In this document: one piece after another, positions 1 to 8,315 of the stretch
Numbering within the stretch: the stretch's first letter is position 1
Layout: every line of letters starts with the position of its first letter
NCBI GenBank assembly: GCA_039029315.1
Contig: JBCCGK010000087.1
Span: 1-51,013 of the forward strand
Source: JBCCCJ01 sp039029315
GTDB lineage: Bacteria > Bacteroidota > Bacteroidia > J057
DNA length: 51,013 bases
Direction: 5' to 3'
The notes under the pieces: model-generated
Seen by the model: the letters and a program-made list of their open reading frames with translations, nothing else
Database searches by the model: none
Told to the model about the DNA's origin: nothing
Position numbers and translations under genes: made by a program

Positions 1-110
1 AAAACCGCCAAAATTCTAAGCCCAACTCCTCTAAGCCGCCCCAGTTCACCGAATTTTGGGGGCCAGCTCGCCTAAGCTGGTAAAAGTGTACGGTAAAGAA
101 ATTTGAATTT

Positions 111-131
111 CCATTTTGGCCAAAGTCAAAC
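111..131 (-). repeat. Copy of a MITE-like element end (shared with 16613-16633)
   Basis: Read on the minus strand this contains TTTGACTTTGGCCAAAATG, identical to the left end of the inverted-repeat element at 16612-16785. Only this end is visible; the rest of this copy, if any, may lie outside the window or be lost. It abuts the palindromic element at 134-297. Confidence 0.5.
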
Positions 132-133
132 TA

Positions 134-297
134 AGAGACTGTTTAGGAATCTGTGCTGAGAATTTTCATCGTGTATTTTTTTCTCAGGCAAGGCTCTTTT
201 TTGTTCTCATAGTGGTGCTATGAGAACAAAAAAAGCCGCAGAATGAAGAAAAAAGACGCATACAAAAAATAAGTGACAGATTTTCAAACAGTCTCTA
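134..297. repeat. Palindromic dispersed repeat, MITE-like
   Basis: The element is an imperfect inverted repeat: AGAGACTGTTTAGGAATCTG at the left end pairs with the AGATTTTCAAACAGTCTCT end on the right. At its centre is an almost perfect hairpin with arms at 197-212 and 218-233 (TTTTTTGTTCTCATAG and its complement) and a TGGTG loop. The left 61 bases (134-194), read on the minus strand, match 11510-11570 with about six differences. It encodes no protein. It could be a non-autonomous mobile element, a REP-type sequence or a structured RNA; the second copy favours a mobile or dispersed repeat. Confidence 0.6.
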
Positions 298-383
298 AGG
301 GATCTTGAACCAATTGGATTTCATGTGGATGGAATGTAGTTTTATCTACAACTTATTCAACTACTCTTCTACTAATCAGGCAA

Positions 384-1787
384 ATGAACTTTTTTCAGCA
401 ACAGCAACTACTACTTAGTTTCTTTCTGATTTTTTTGGGTGTACCGGTTCTGGCACAGGATACTGAAGCAACTCGCCTCCTAAAAGAGCAGAATAAATAC
501 ATTGAGAAAGAAATCATTCAGATCAGTGACAAGGTGTATACTGCAGTAGGCTTTGATGTGTCCAATATCACGATGGTGATCGGGAAGGATAGCCTCCTCA
601 TCATTGATACAGGCATGATCCCAAGGCTGGTCAAAGAAGTGTGGGCAGAATTTCGCAAAATCACCAACAAACCGGTCAAGGCAATCATCTTTACACATGG
701 ACATGGAGATCATACACGCGGAGCTTCTGTATTCAAGGGAGAAGATGATGTTCAGATCTGGGCCAGAGGAAATTATGGGCACGAAACCCAAGTCGCCGCC
801 CATGCAGGCCTTGTAAATCGGAAGCGCCCCTTTTCACAAGGAGGATTTTTGCTTCCCCCGGAATTGAGAATCAATAATGGGATTGCGATCGCAGTCTATC
901 CGACCCCTGATGGGAAGCCCATGAAGCCCCCCAAAGCTGGTGCAGCTGGTCCGGCAAGGACAAATTTTGATGCGGGTATCGTTCCCACGCATACCTTTGA
1001 AGGAAGCAGCAAAAAATTGGAGATCGATGGGGTGAAAGTCGAATTATATGCAGCTCCAGGCGAAACGGATGACCAACTCTATGTATGGCTCCCTGAAGAG
1101 AAGGTGTTATGCTCTGGGGATAATTTCTATCGATCCTGGCCCAATTTATATGCCATTCGGGGCACCGCCTATCGGGATGTGCAAGCTTGGGTACAAAGTC
1201 TTTCAAGCATGATTGAAAAGGACGCTGATGCAGTGATTCCTGGCCACACTCGTCCTTTTGTCGGAAAGGAAGAAGTGAAATCGGCACTCACGAATTATAG
1301 AGATGCCGTACAATTTGTATTCGACAAAACTGTGGAGGGCATCGGAAAAGGACTAGGTCCAGATGATCTGGTCGAATATGTCCAATTACCAGAGCGTTTT
1401 GCCAAGCTCGATTATCTTCGTGAATACTATGGTCGGATTGACCATTCTGTTCGCTCCATCCACAATGGATATCTGGGATGGTTTGATGGCAATGCTACCA
1501 GTTTGGTTCCTTTGCCACCAAAGGAGGAAGCCCTCCGCATGGCCCAACTCGTTGGAGGGACATCCAAATTGATCAAAAAAGCAGCAAAGGCCCTCAAGCA
1601 GAAGGACTATCAATGGACCGCACAGCTATGTGATTATGCCATTCGACTTGCCCCTGCTAATCCTAAACCAAAATTGCTCAAAGCAGCTGCCTTGACAGCC
1701 CTGGGCATGAATACCCATACAGCAATCACTCGGAACTACTATCTCACCTCTGCCATGCTGCTAAGAATTTCTGCTCGAGCAGAATGA
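384..1787 (+). CDS. Secreted alkylsulfatase-like metallo-beta-lactamase-fold hydrolase
   Basis: This 467-residue protein begins with a signal peptide (about residues 1-24, ending near VLAQ) and then has a metallo-beta-lactamase fold. The zinc motif THGHGDH is at residues 104-110, with H105, H107, D109 and H110 as likely ligands; further ligands are probably in the GETDD and PGHTRP segments. The region with NLYAIRGTAYRDVQAW and the following helices matches the alkyl sulfatase dimerisation domain, so the nearest known relatives are SdsA1/BDS1-type alkylsulfatases, which hydrolyse sulfate esters such as dodecyl sulfate. Those enzymes are usually around 600 residues or more and end in an SCP2-like domain, which is missing here. 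The export signal suggests a periplasmic or extracellular role. The next gene starts 15 bases downstream, so the two are probably cotranscribed. The substrate is unknown. Confidence 0.85.
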   Translation: MNFFQQQQLLLSFFLIFLGVPVLAQDTEATRLLKEQNKYIEKEIIQISDKVYTAVGFDVSNITMVIGKDSLLIIDTGMIPRLVKEVWAEFRKITNKPVKAIIFTHGHGDHTRGASVFKGEDDVQIWARGNYGHETQVAAHAGLVNRKRPFSQGGFLLPPELRINNGIAIAVYPTPDGKPMKPPKAGAAGPARTNFDAGIVPTHTFEGSSKKLEIDGVKVELYAAPGETDDQLYVWLPEEKVLCSGDNFYRSWPNLYAIRGTAYRDVQAWVQSLSSMIEKDADAVIPGHTRPFVGKEEVKSALTNYRDAVQFVFDKTVEGIGKGLGPDDLVEYVQLPERFAKLDYLREYYGRIDHSVRSIHNGYLGWFDGNATSLVPLPPKEEALRMAQLVGGTSKLIKKAAKALKQKDYQWTAQLCDYAIRLAPANPKPKLLKAAALTALGMNTHTAITRNYYLTSAMLLRISARAE

Positions 1788-1802
1788 TACTACGCTACGA
1801 CT

Positions 1803-4800
1803 ATGCAGAAATCTGCTCATGTTTGGCTGCTTTGGATGGCCATGATTTTTCTGATAAGCTGTTCCGCTGAAGCCGAACAGCCATTCCCTCCTCAATTTCG
1901 ATTATTGACACAGGAGCGTACAGGATTGGATGTTGTGAATCGACTGGAACTTGACACAGAATTCAATGTATTCACCTATTTGAATTTCTTCAATGGTGGA
2001 GGACTGGCAGCTGGTGATTTCAATCAGGATGGATGGGTGGACCTTTATTTTACCAGTAATCAAAATGAAAACCAACTCTTCCTGAATCAGGGAAACTTCC
2101 AGTTCACCAATGCCACAGAAGAGGCCCGGATGCACGGGCAAGCAGGATGGACGACCGGAACCTGTGTGGTCGACATCAACAATGATGGTCTTCTGGACAT
2201 CTTTGTTGCCCAATTGGGCAATTTCCCACCTATGGAAGGCAGCAATCAACTGTATGTGTGCCAGGAAATCAAGGATGGAATTCCAGTATACGTAGATATG
2301 GCAGAAGCCTATGGTCTGGCGTTTTCTGGTCTTTCACAACAAGCGGCCTTTCTGGATTATGATCTCGATGGAGATTTGGATATGTTTCAATTGAACCATT
2401 CTGTCCACCAATCCGGAATCTCGCGCGGAAGATACCGGGTCCCCGAAAAAGATGAACGATCTGGGGACCGCCTACTCCGCAATGATTCTGAGAACGGCCA
2501 GATACAGTTTACGGATGTTACCATGGAGTCGGGAATTCTGAGCACAGCTTTGGGATTTGGTTTGGGTGTCGTTGTTGGTGATGTTAATCTTGATGGGTGG
2601 CCAGACCTCTACATAACCAATGATTTTCAGGAAAATGATTACCTCTATATCAATCAACAAGACGGGACTTTTCGAGAATCGGTTCAAGCCCAGATGATGC
2701 ATACCAGTCGGTTTTCAATGGGAGTGGACATGGCTGATATCAACAATGACGGATGGAGTGAGATCTACTCACTGGATATGCTGCCTGAAGATCCTTTCAT
2801 TTTGAAAACCTCCTTGGGAGAAGATGGCTTTGATGTCTATCAACTCAAACTTAGACATGGATTTCACTATCAATACACCAGAAACAATCTCCAGTTGAAC
2901 AACGGAAACGGCAGTTTCAGTGAAATCGGACTATTTGCAGGCGTTCATGCCACAGATTGGTCTTGGGCCCCTTTGTTCCTCGATATGAATCACGATGGCG
3001 ATAAAGATCTGTTTGTGAGCAATGGCATTCCAAGGCGAATGAATGACATCGACTATGTCAACTTCAAGCTGGGAGGAAGTTATGACGAAGGCCCAGGAGG
3101 AAATCCCTCAACATCCGAAGCCTCTTTCCGGGAAACTATCGAACGCATGCCCCAGGTCAAATTGTCAAATAAATTTTTTTTGAATCAGGGAGATTTGACC
3201 TTTGCAGACATCGAACAGAGCATACTGGATGCCCGGACGAGCTATTCCAATGGAGCTGTATATGCTGATTTGGACAATGACGGAGACTTGGACATTGTGA
3301 CAAACAATATCGACGATTCCCCTTATCTCTACGAGAATCTGACTGACACAAACAACGACTCTACCAAGGCCTTCCTTCACCTGAGTTTTCATGGCCCCCC
3401 GTCCAATGTATTGGGGATTGGGACCAAGGTCATCGTGAAAAAAGCCGAAGAACAATTGGTCTATGAACATTATTTGACCCGAGGCTATCTCTCTAGTGTT
3501 GCTCCCGGCTTGCACATTGGTCTTGGAGATATCTCCACGATCGAGCAGATTCTGCTTATTTGGCCAGATCAGACAGCAGAGGTGCTGGACAATCTTGCAT
3601 TTAACCAACATCATGAAGTGAAGTGGAAATCCGGTTTGCCAGCGGTGGCTGTTGAAGATCAAAATAGCGAAGCTGAACAGATGACAAGTCTTCGAGAGAT
3701 TACGGAAGATATTGGCATTCAGTATGCACATAAGGAAAATTCATTCATAGAATTCAATCGGGAAAGCCTGATGCCCCACATGGTCTCCTCAGAAGGCCCT
3801 GCGCTTGCTGTTGGGGACATCAATGGAGATGGGCGGGAGGATGTCTTCATTGGCTCTGCAAGAGGTGGTACAGCTGGCTTGTTTTTTCAGGAAGGAGATG
3901 GCAGCTTTCGGCGGTCAGAACAGGCTCTTTTTGCTGAAGATGCTGAATTTGAGGAAGTAGATGCTGCTTTGATTGATATTGACAATGATGAGGATCTGGA
4001 TCTTCTGTTAGCGGCAGGCGGCAATGAATTTTTTGGCAACAAAGAGGGCCGACAACAAAGGGTGTATCTCAATGATGGCCAGGGAATGTTCGAACGACAA
4101 GACCTGTTTCCAGAGGCGAACATGACAGCTTCCTGCATCTTGCCAGCCGACTTCAATGGAGACGGATTCATGGATGTCTTCATTGGTGCAAGAGCTATTC
4201 CTGCTGCTTATGGATTGGCACCAACTTCCTGCTTGTACCAAAATCGCGGAGATGGAAGATTCACATTGGTCACGCCTGCCTTGGCACCGGAACTGGAAGA
4301 GATAGGTCTGGTTCAGGATGGAGCCTGGGCAGATATGGATGGAGATGGAGATCAGGATTTGCTTTTGGCCATGGAATGGGATCAGATCATGCTGTTTCGG
4401 AATCAGGGAGATCGATTTGAAAAGAGCAGTATCTCTGATCACAAGGGCTGGTGGAAGTTCGTTTTGCCATATGATTACGATCAGGATGGAGATATGGACC
4501 TTCTGGCTGGCAATCTGGGCAAAAACACCCGCCTGAAGGCAAGTCTGGAGCAACCCCTTCGCATGTATATCAAAGATTATGACTTCAATGGTCAGGCAGA
4601 TCAGATTTTGACCTATTATCTGGAGGGGAGGGAATACTTATTCCACACCCATGATGAGCTGCTCAAGCAATTGCCAGCACTCAAAAAGAAATACCTCTAT
4701 GCTTCGGATATGGCCACGGCAACTGTACAGGAAATCTTTGGTCGCCAGAATTTATCTACAGCCGAAATCCTGGAAGCCAATTACCTGGCTAGTGCTTATT

Positions 4801-5147
4801 TCGAGCAAACAGCGGAGGGCGCGTTTGTCCTGCATCCCCTCCCTGATCCGCTGCAATTCTCTACGCTGGAGGCTGCTCATTTGGTGGATGTGAATGAGGA
4901 TGGGAAGAAAGAAGTGCTGCTTGGAGGTAATTTTTATGATTGTAATGTGGAAATGGGGCGATATGATGCTGATTTTGGGCACATTCTATCCATTGGTCAG
5001 CAGGGAGAAATGACTGTGTTTTCCCTCCATAATTCCCCAATCCGTGGGCAAATTCGCAAGATAGAATCTGTTCAGACTTCGCAGGGGAGGTATTATTTAT
5101 GGGCGAGAAATGGGGATCGCATGCTTGTCTTGGGACAAGAAGAATAG
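1803..5147 (+). CDS. CRTAC1-family FG-GAP/ASPIC-UnbV lipoprotein
   Basis: The 1114-residue protein starts with a lipoprotein signal (lipobox LISC near residues 17-20). It is built from many FG-GAP/VCBS calcium-binding repeats, recognisable as D-x-N-x-D-G-x-x-D strings such as GDFNQDGWVDLYF and DINGDGREDVF. Near residues 520-600 lies an ASPIC/UnbV segment (FLHLSFHGPPSNVLGIGTKV followed by GLGD and IWPD), after which a second beta-propeller half begins. Such proteins are surface-exposed or periplasmic binding proteins and often sit beside SusC/SusD systems; here a SusCD pair lies convergently downstream. The stop codon is 5 bases from the stop of the convergent neighbour. The ligand is unknown. 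Confidence 0.85.
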   Translation: MQKSAHVWLLWMAMIFLISCSAEAEQPFPPQFRLLTQERTGLDVVNRLELDTEFNVFTYLNFFNGGGLAAGDFNQDGWVDLYFTSNQNENQLFLNQGNFQFTNATEEARMHGQAGWTTGTCVVDINNDGLLDIFVAQLGNFPPMEGSNQLYVCQEIKDGIPVYVDMAEAYGLAFSGLSQQAAFLDYDLDGDLDMFQLNHSVHQSGISRGRYRVPEKDERSGDRLLRNDSENGQIQFTDVTMESGILSTALGFGLGVVVGDVNLDGWPDLYITNDFQENDYLYINQQDGTFRESVQAQMMHTSRFSMGVDMADINNDGWSEIYSLDMLPEDPFILKTSLGEDGFDVYQLKLRHGFHYQYTRNNLQLNNGNGSFSEIGLFAGVHATDWSWAPLFLDMNHDGDKDLFVSNGIPRRMNDIDYVNFKLGGSYDEGPGGNPSTSEASFRETIERMPQVKLSNKFFLNQGDLTFADIEQSILDARTSYSNGAVYADLDNDGDLDIVTNNIDDSPYLYENLTDTNNDSTKAFLHLSFHGPPSNVLGIGTKVIVKKAEEQLVYEHYLTRGYLSSVAPGLHIGLGDISTIEQILLIWPDQTAEVLDNLAFNQHHEVKWKSGLPAVAVEDQNSEAEQMTSLREITEDIGIQYAHKENSFIEFNRESLMPHMVSSEGPALAVGDINGDGREDVFIGSARGGTAGLFFQEGDGSFRRSEQALFAEDAEFEEVDAALIDIDNDEDLDLLLAAGGNEFFGNKEGRQQRVYLNDGQGMFERQDLFPEANMTASCILPADFNGDGFMDVFIGARAIPAAYGLAPTSCLYQNRGDGRFTLVTPALAPELEEIGLVQDGAWADMDGDGDQDLLLAMEWDQIMLFRNQGDRFEKSSISDHKGWWKFVLPYDYDQDGDMDLLAGNLGKNTRLKASLEQPLRMYIKDYDFNGQADQILTYYLEGREYLFHTHDELLKQLPALKKKYLYASDMATATVQEIFGRQNLSTAEILEANYLASAYFEQTAEGAFVLHPLPDPLQFSTLEAAHLVDVNEDGKKEVLLGGNFYDCNVEMGRYDADFGHILSIGQQGEMTVFSLHNSPIRGQIRKIESVQTSQGRYYLWARNGDRMLVLGQEE

Positions 5148-5152
5148 CAGAA

Positions 5153-6787
5153 TTAGTACAACAAACTGACATATCCTTTCTGAACCTCCCGAATGAATTG
5201 GGACTGATCCCAACAGATATACTCCATGATCCAGAAATAGACACCCGAAGGAAGGCGTTTCCTTTGGTAGGTTCCATCCCATCCTTCATCTGAAGACAGA
5301 CTTTGGTAGAGCTGACGGCCCCATCTGTCTACGATGCGTAGAGAGTAGTCCTGAATCCCTGGTGTGAGTTTAGGAAGAAAATGATCATTCAGACCATCTC
5401 CATTTGGACTAAAGACATTGGGGACAAAATTGAGGCAGCTACAATCCTCTGTGCTGATGGTAAAATGCTCTCTTCTGGAGTAACATTGGCCTTGAACATC
5501 TACCCAATAGCTGCCCGCTTCCTTCACTTGATAGACAGGATGACTGCTCAAATCCTGCCACACATGTCCAGCCTCTTGCCTACTTGAACTAAGATTCAGA
5601 GATTCTCCCTCACAAATCAGGGTGTCGAAAGGAAGCACGGACTGATAGGGAGCTTCATAGGTGATGGAGATCGTGTCTGAGAATCTACATTGACCCAGGG
5701 TGGCGGTAGCAAAATAACTTCCAGGATGCTGGATGAACAAGGTCGAATCAGAGGAGCCATCATTCCAGCGAATCTGATCAACAGAATCCTTGACCATGAG
5801 TTGAAGTTGATCTCCTGGGCACAGCGTGCTATCCACGCCTAAATCAAACAATGGGCTTGGAGCTGAAGAAATAGATACAGTATCCAGGCGATAACATTCG
5901 TCGATCTCTGTTCGGAGGATATATGTTCCGGCTTGGGAAATGGTACGAACTAGATCCCAGCTTTCATTTTCCCATTCATATTCAGCAGCTCGAATCTCTT
6001 TGGCTTCGAGCGTCATGGATGTTCCCGGACAAAGGGAGGTATCCGGTGTGAGAAGAATTTGTTCAGGAAATTTGGGCCCACAAGGTTCTACAATGACTTC
6101 ATCGATATAAAAATAAGTGGTTTCTGTCCCAAACTCGATGGTGCGCGGTGCCAGGGTGATCTCATCATCCCCCAAAAAGCAACCAATGACCAAATGCTGT
6201 TCACCTCCTTGTGCCACATATTGCCCGGATATCCTGTGCCATCCATTTGTGGTATAGATGATTTGTCCATCTGGATTAGAGACATGAGCGGTATAAGGAA
6301 GCACATCTAGAGCGGGAATGCTGTCAGGAGAGAAAAAGAGTCCAATATCGTCCGACACATAGCGAGCACTGTCCCCCACGCTGACTTTGAAACTCACGAA
6401 GTAGCTCTCGCCTTTTTTCAGACTGTCTGTCAATCCTACTGCAAGGTATTCACGATAGTTCCCTTCTCCATCTACAATAATTGGATCAATCCATGTGCGA
6501 ATGCCTGCATATCCCTTCCCTGCTGCTGGATATTCAGTACCCCAATTATTGGCCGGAATGCTGGTGAAACCATTTGGAGAACATTCATGTGCAAAGTCTG
6601 TCGTTTTGGTATTGGGAGAATACCAGGGAACTGCAGCGCCAATCTCGCCACGGATGGCGGGACATAAGATGAACGAATCAAATTGTGGATTTGGGACCAG
6701 ATTTTGGCTCCAAAGAGGGCTTACAAAAAAAACCTGCCAGGCAAGAATGCCTGACAGTAGAATGTGTATGTGATGGAATCGATTCAT
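5153..6787 (-). CDS. T9SS type B (gliding-motility C-terminal domain) surface protein
   Basis: The protein has a signal peptide (MNRFHHIHILLSGILAW..., cleaved near LWSQ), a beta-rich N-terminal part carrying VPNPQFDSF, then Ig/PKD-like segments with repeated LCPG and ICEGESL motifs. It ends in the CHU_C-type domain with the hallmark NVFSPNGDGLNDHF, which targets proteins to the type IX secretion system. I chose the ATG at 6787 rather than the upstream TTG at 6814, because the ATG places the signal peptide at the N terminus. It follows the SusD gene by 27 bases on the same strand and is probably in the SusCD operon, possibly as a secreted binding partner. No enzyme domain is seen. Confidence 0.85.
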   Translation of the reverse strand: MNRFHHIHILLSGILAWQVFFVSPLWSQNLVPNPQFDSFILCPAIRGEIGAAVPWYSPNTKTTDFAHECSPNGFTSIPANNWGTEYPAAGKGYAGIRTWIDPIIVDGEGNYREYLAVGLTDSLKKGESYFVSFKVSVGDSARYVSDDIGLFFSPDSIPALDVLPYTAHVSNPDGQIIYTTNGWHRISGQYVAQGGEQHLVIGCFLGDDEITLAPRTIEFGTETTYFYIDEVIVEPCGPKFPEQILLTPDTSLCPGTSMTLEAKEIRAAEYEWENESWDLVRTISQAGTYILRTEIDECYRLDTVSISSAPSPLFDLGVDSTLCPGDQLQLMVKDSVDQIRWNDGSSDSTLFIQHPGSYFATATLGQCRFSDTISITYEAPYQSVLPFDTLICEGESLNLSSSRQEAGHVWQDLSSHPVYQVKEAGSYWVDVQGQCYSRREHFTISTEDCSCLNFVPNVFSPNGDGLNDHFLPKLTPGIQDYSLRIVDRWGRQLYQSLSSDEGWDGTYQRKRLPSGVYFWIMEYICWDQSQFIREVQKGYVSLLY

Positions 6788-6814
6788 CCATCGTGCAGTG
6801 TCGTGGATAGCCAA

Positions 6815-8251
6815 TTAATATCCTTCATTCTGTTGAATATTCGGATTCGCATCGATCTCTTGTTGTGGAATGGCATATTTCACATGATGATTCTGTGCAT
6901 TTTTCCCTCTGGCCTGGGCACGTGAAATCATGACGCCATGACGAATCTGATCCTGACGACTTTTGCCCTCATAGGCGAATTCCCATGCTCTTTCCTGAAG
7001 GATCGCATCACGAAGAGCTTCCTTGCTCCCATAATCTCCCAGGTTAAACTGGGGTACGCCTGCCCGATCTCGGACCAGGTTGATCAGATCAATGGCTTCC
7101 TGAGAAGGGCCATTCATTTCATTGAGGGCCTCAGCTCTTGATAGCAAAATATCAGCATAGCGCACTTCTGGGAAGTCACTGTCCGTAGATGTGTTTAGTG
7201 CTTCAGGGTCCCACTGATATTTGATTGGAATAGATTGATCATTGCCATAGCCCCAAACAGTATCACCAGAAGAACTGCTGATGTAATACTGGACAACCAT
7301 TTCTTTTCGGGTATCATCTGGATGATAAGAGTCCACAAAGGAGTCAAAGAAATAAGTCCTTGCAGCCCATACTCCCTGATTGGATTCTCTTGGATAATCA
7401 GTCGGGAAAGTCAAGGCATTGATTCGGTTGGATCCACCACCTGATTCTCGGAAGTGAGGATGAACATACACCATTTCTTCATTTCCTTCATTATCAATGG
7501 CAAAGGCTTCAAGATAATCGGGGAACAAGCCATAAACACCAAGGTCCATGACGGTTTTTGCCATAGAGGCTGCATTGGTCCAGTCTTTCTGATTGAGATA
7601 GAATTTGCACAGCAAACCAGCAGCGGCTCCTTTGGTGGCACGGCCATATTGCTCTGCTTCGACAGGCAAGGCATTCATCGCATCCGTCATATCCGTGATG
7701 ATCTGACCAACATATTCCGCTTCGGAGGCCTTGGGTTTTTTCAATTCCTCATTCTCAGAAGAGATGAACAAAGGACCAGGACCGAAGAAATCATAAATCC
7801 GCATCATGGCCTTTGCCCGGATGAACTTGCATTGAGCAGTTATGGAGGCAATGAGGTCTGGAGAAAATAATTCTGGATCCAGATTGTCAAGCAGGAGATT
7901 CACATCTCGAATTGCCCGATGTTGGCGGGTCCAGATTCCGTTGAGGTCATTATGATTTGAATCCCAGGTATAATCGGTCAAAGGAGTCAAACGTGTTTCA
8001 ATACTTCCACCTCGATTCCAGGTTCTTCCGGCTGGCATTTCAGAGGCGTTGATGGCAATGAAAGCAGGAATTCCATGCACTTGAACATTCGAATAGGCAT
8101 TGAACAGAAGGGAATTGATGCCTTCTTCTGTTTTTAGAAAGTTGCCAGGGGCAAGTTCTGAGAAGACGGTCTCTTCCAGCACGCTTTCACATTGGACAGC
8201 AAAAACCGCCAGGAAGATAACCATGAATATTTTGATATTATATTGTTTCAT
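6815..8251 (-). CDS. RagB/SusD-family nutrient-binding outer-membrane lipoprotein
   Basis: The 478-residue protein has a lipoprotein signal with cysteine near residue 21 (VFAVQC) and the normal SusD architecture of TPR-like helices. Characteristic segments are RDVNLLLDNLD, RAKAMMRIYDFFGPGPL, the DILLSRAEALNEMNG helix and the C-terminal RAWEFAYEGKSRQDQIRHG motif. SusD proteins cap the SusC porin and bind an oligomeric substrate at the cell surface. The gene lies 64 bases downstream of susC-like 8316-11396. No glycoside hydrolase or peptidase is nearby, so the substrate cannot be inferred. Confidence 0.95.
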   Translation of the reverse strand: MKQYNIKIFMVIFLAVFAVQCESVLEETVFSELAPGNFLKTEEGINSLLFNAYSNVQVHGIPAFIAINASEMPAGRTWNRGGSIETRLTPLTDYTWDSNHNDLNGIWTRQHRAIRDVNLLLDNLDPELFSPDLIASITAQCKFIRAKAMMRIYDFFGPGPLFISSENEELKKPKASEAEYVGQIITDMTDAMNALPVEAEQYGRATKGAAAGLLCKFYLNQKDWTNAASMAKTVMDLGVYGLFPDYLEAFAIDNEGNEEMVYVHPHFRESGGGSNRINALTFPTDYPRESNQGVWAARTYFFDSFVDSYHPDDTRKEMVVQYYISSSSGDTVWGYGNDQSIPIKYQWDPEALNTSTDSDFPEVRYADILLSRAEALNEMNGPSQEAIDLINLVRDRAGVPQFNLGDYGSKEALRDAILQERAWEFAYEGKSRQDQIRHGVMISRAQARGKNAQNHHVKYAIPQQEIDANPNIQQNEGY

Positions 8252-8315
8252 TTCGATTGTTTTGAAAATTGAAATGTATGAGTCAGTGATTTAAATTAAA
8301 TTGAAAAATTTTGCC

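Larger units (their letters stand above)
1..383. other. Repeat-rich intergenic region, no gene seen
   Basis: I see no coding sequence here. The stretch holds a small hairpin (CCAGCT at 63-68 and AGCTGG at 75-80), a 21-base segment shared with the NRPS intergenic gap (111-131), and a large imperfect palindrome (134-297). The remaining bases up to 383 are the leader of the alkylsulfatase-like gene; no clear promoter was recognised. Confidence 0.6.
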
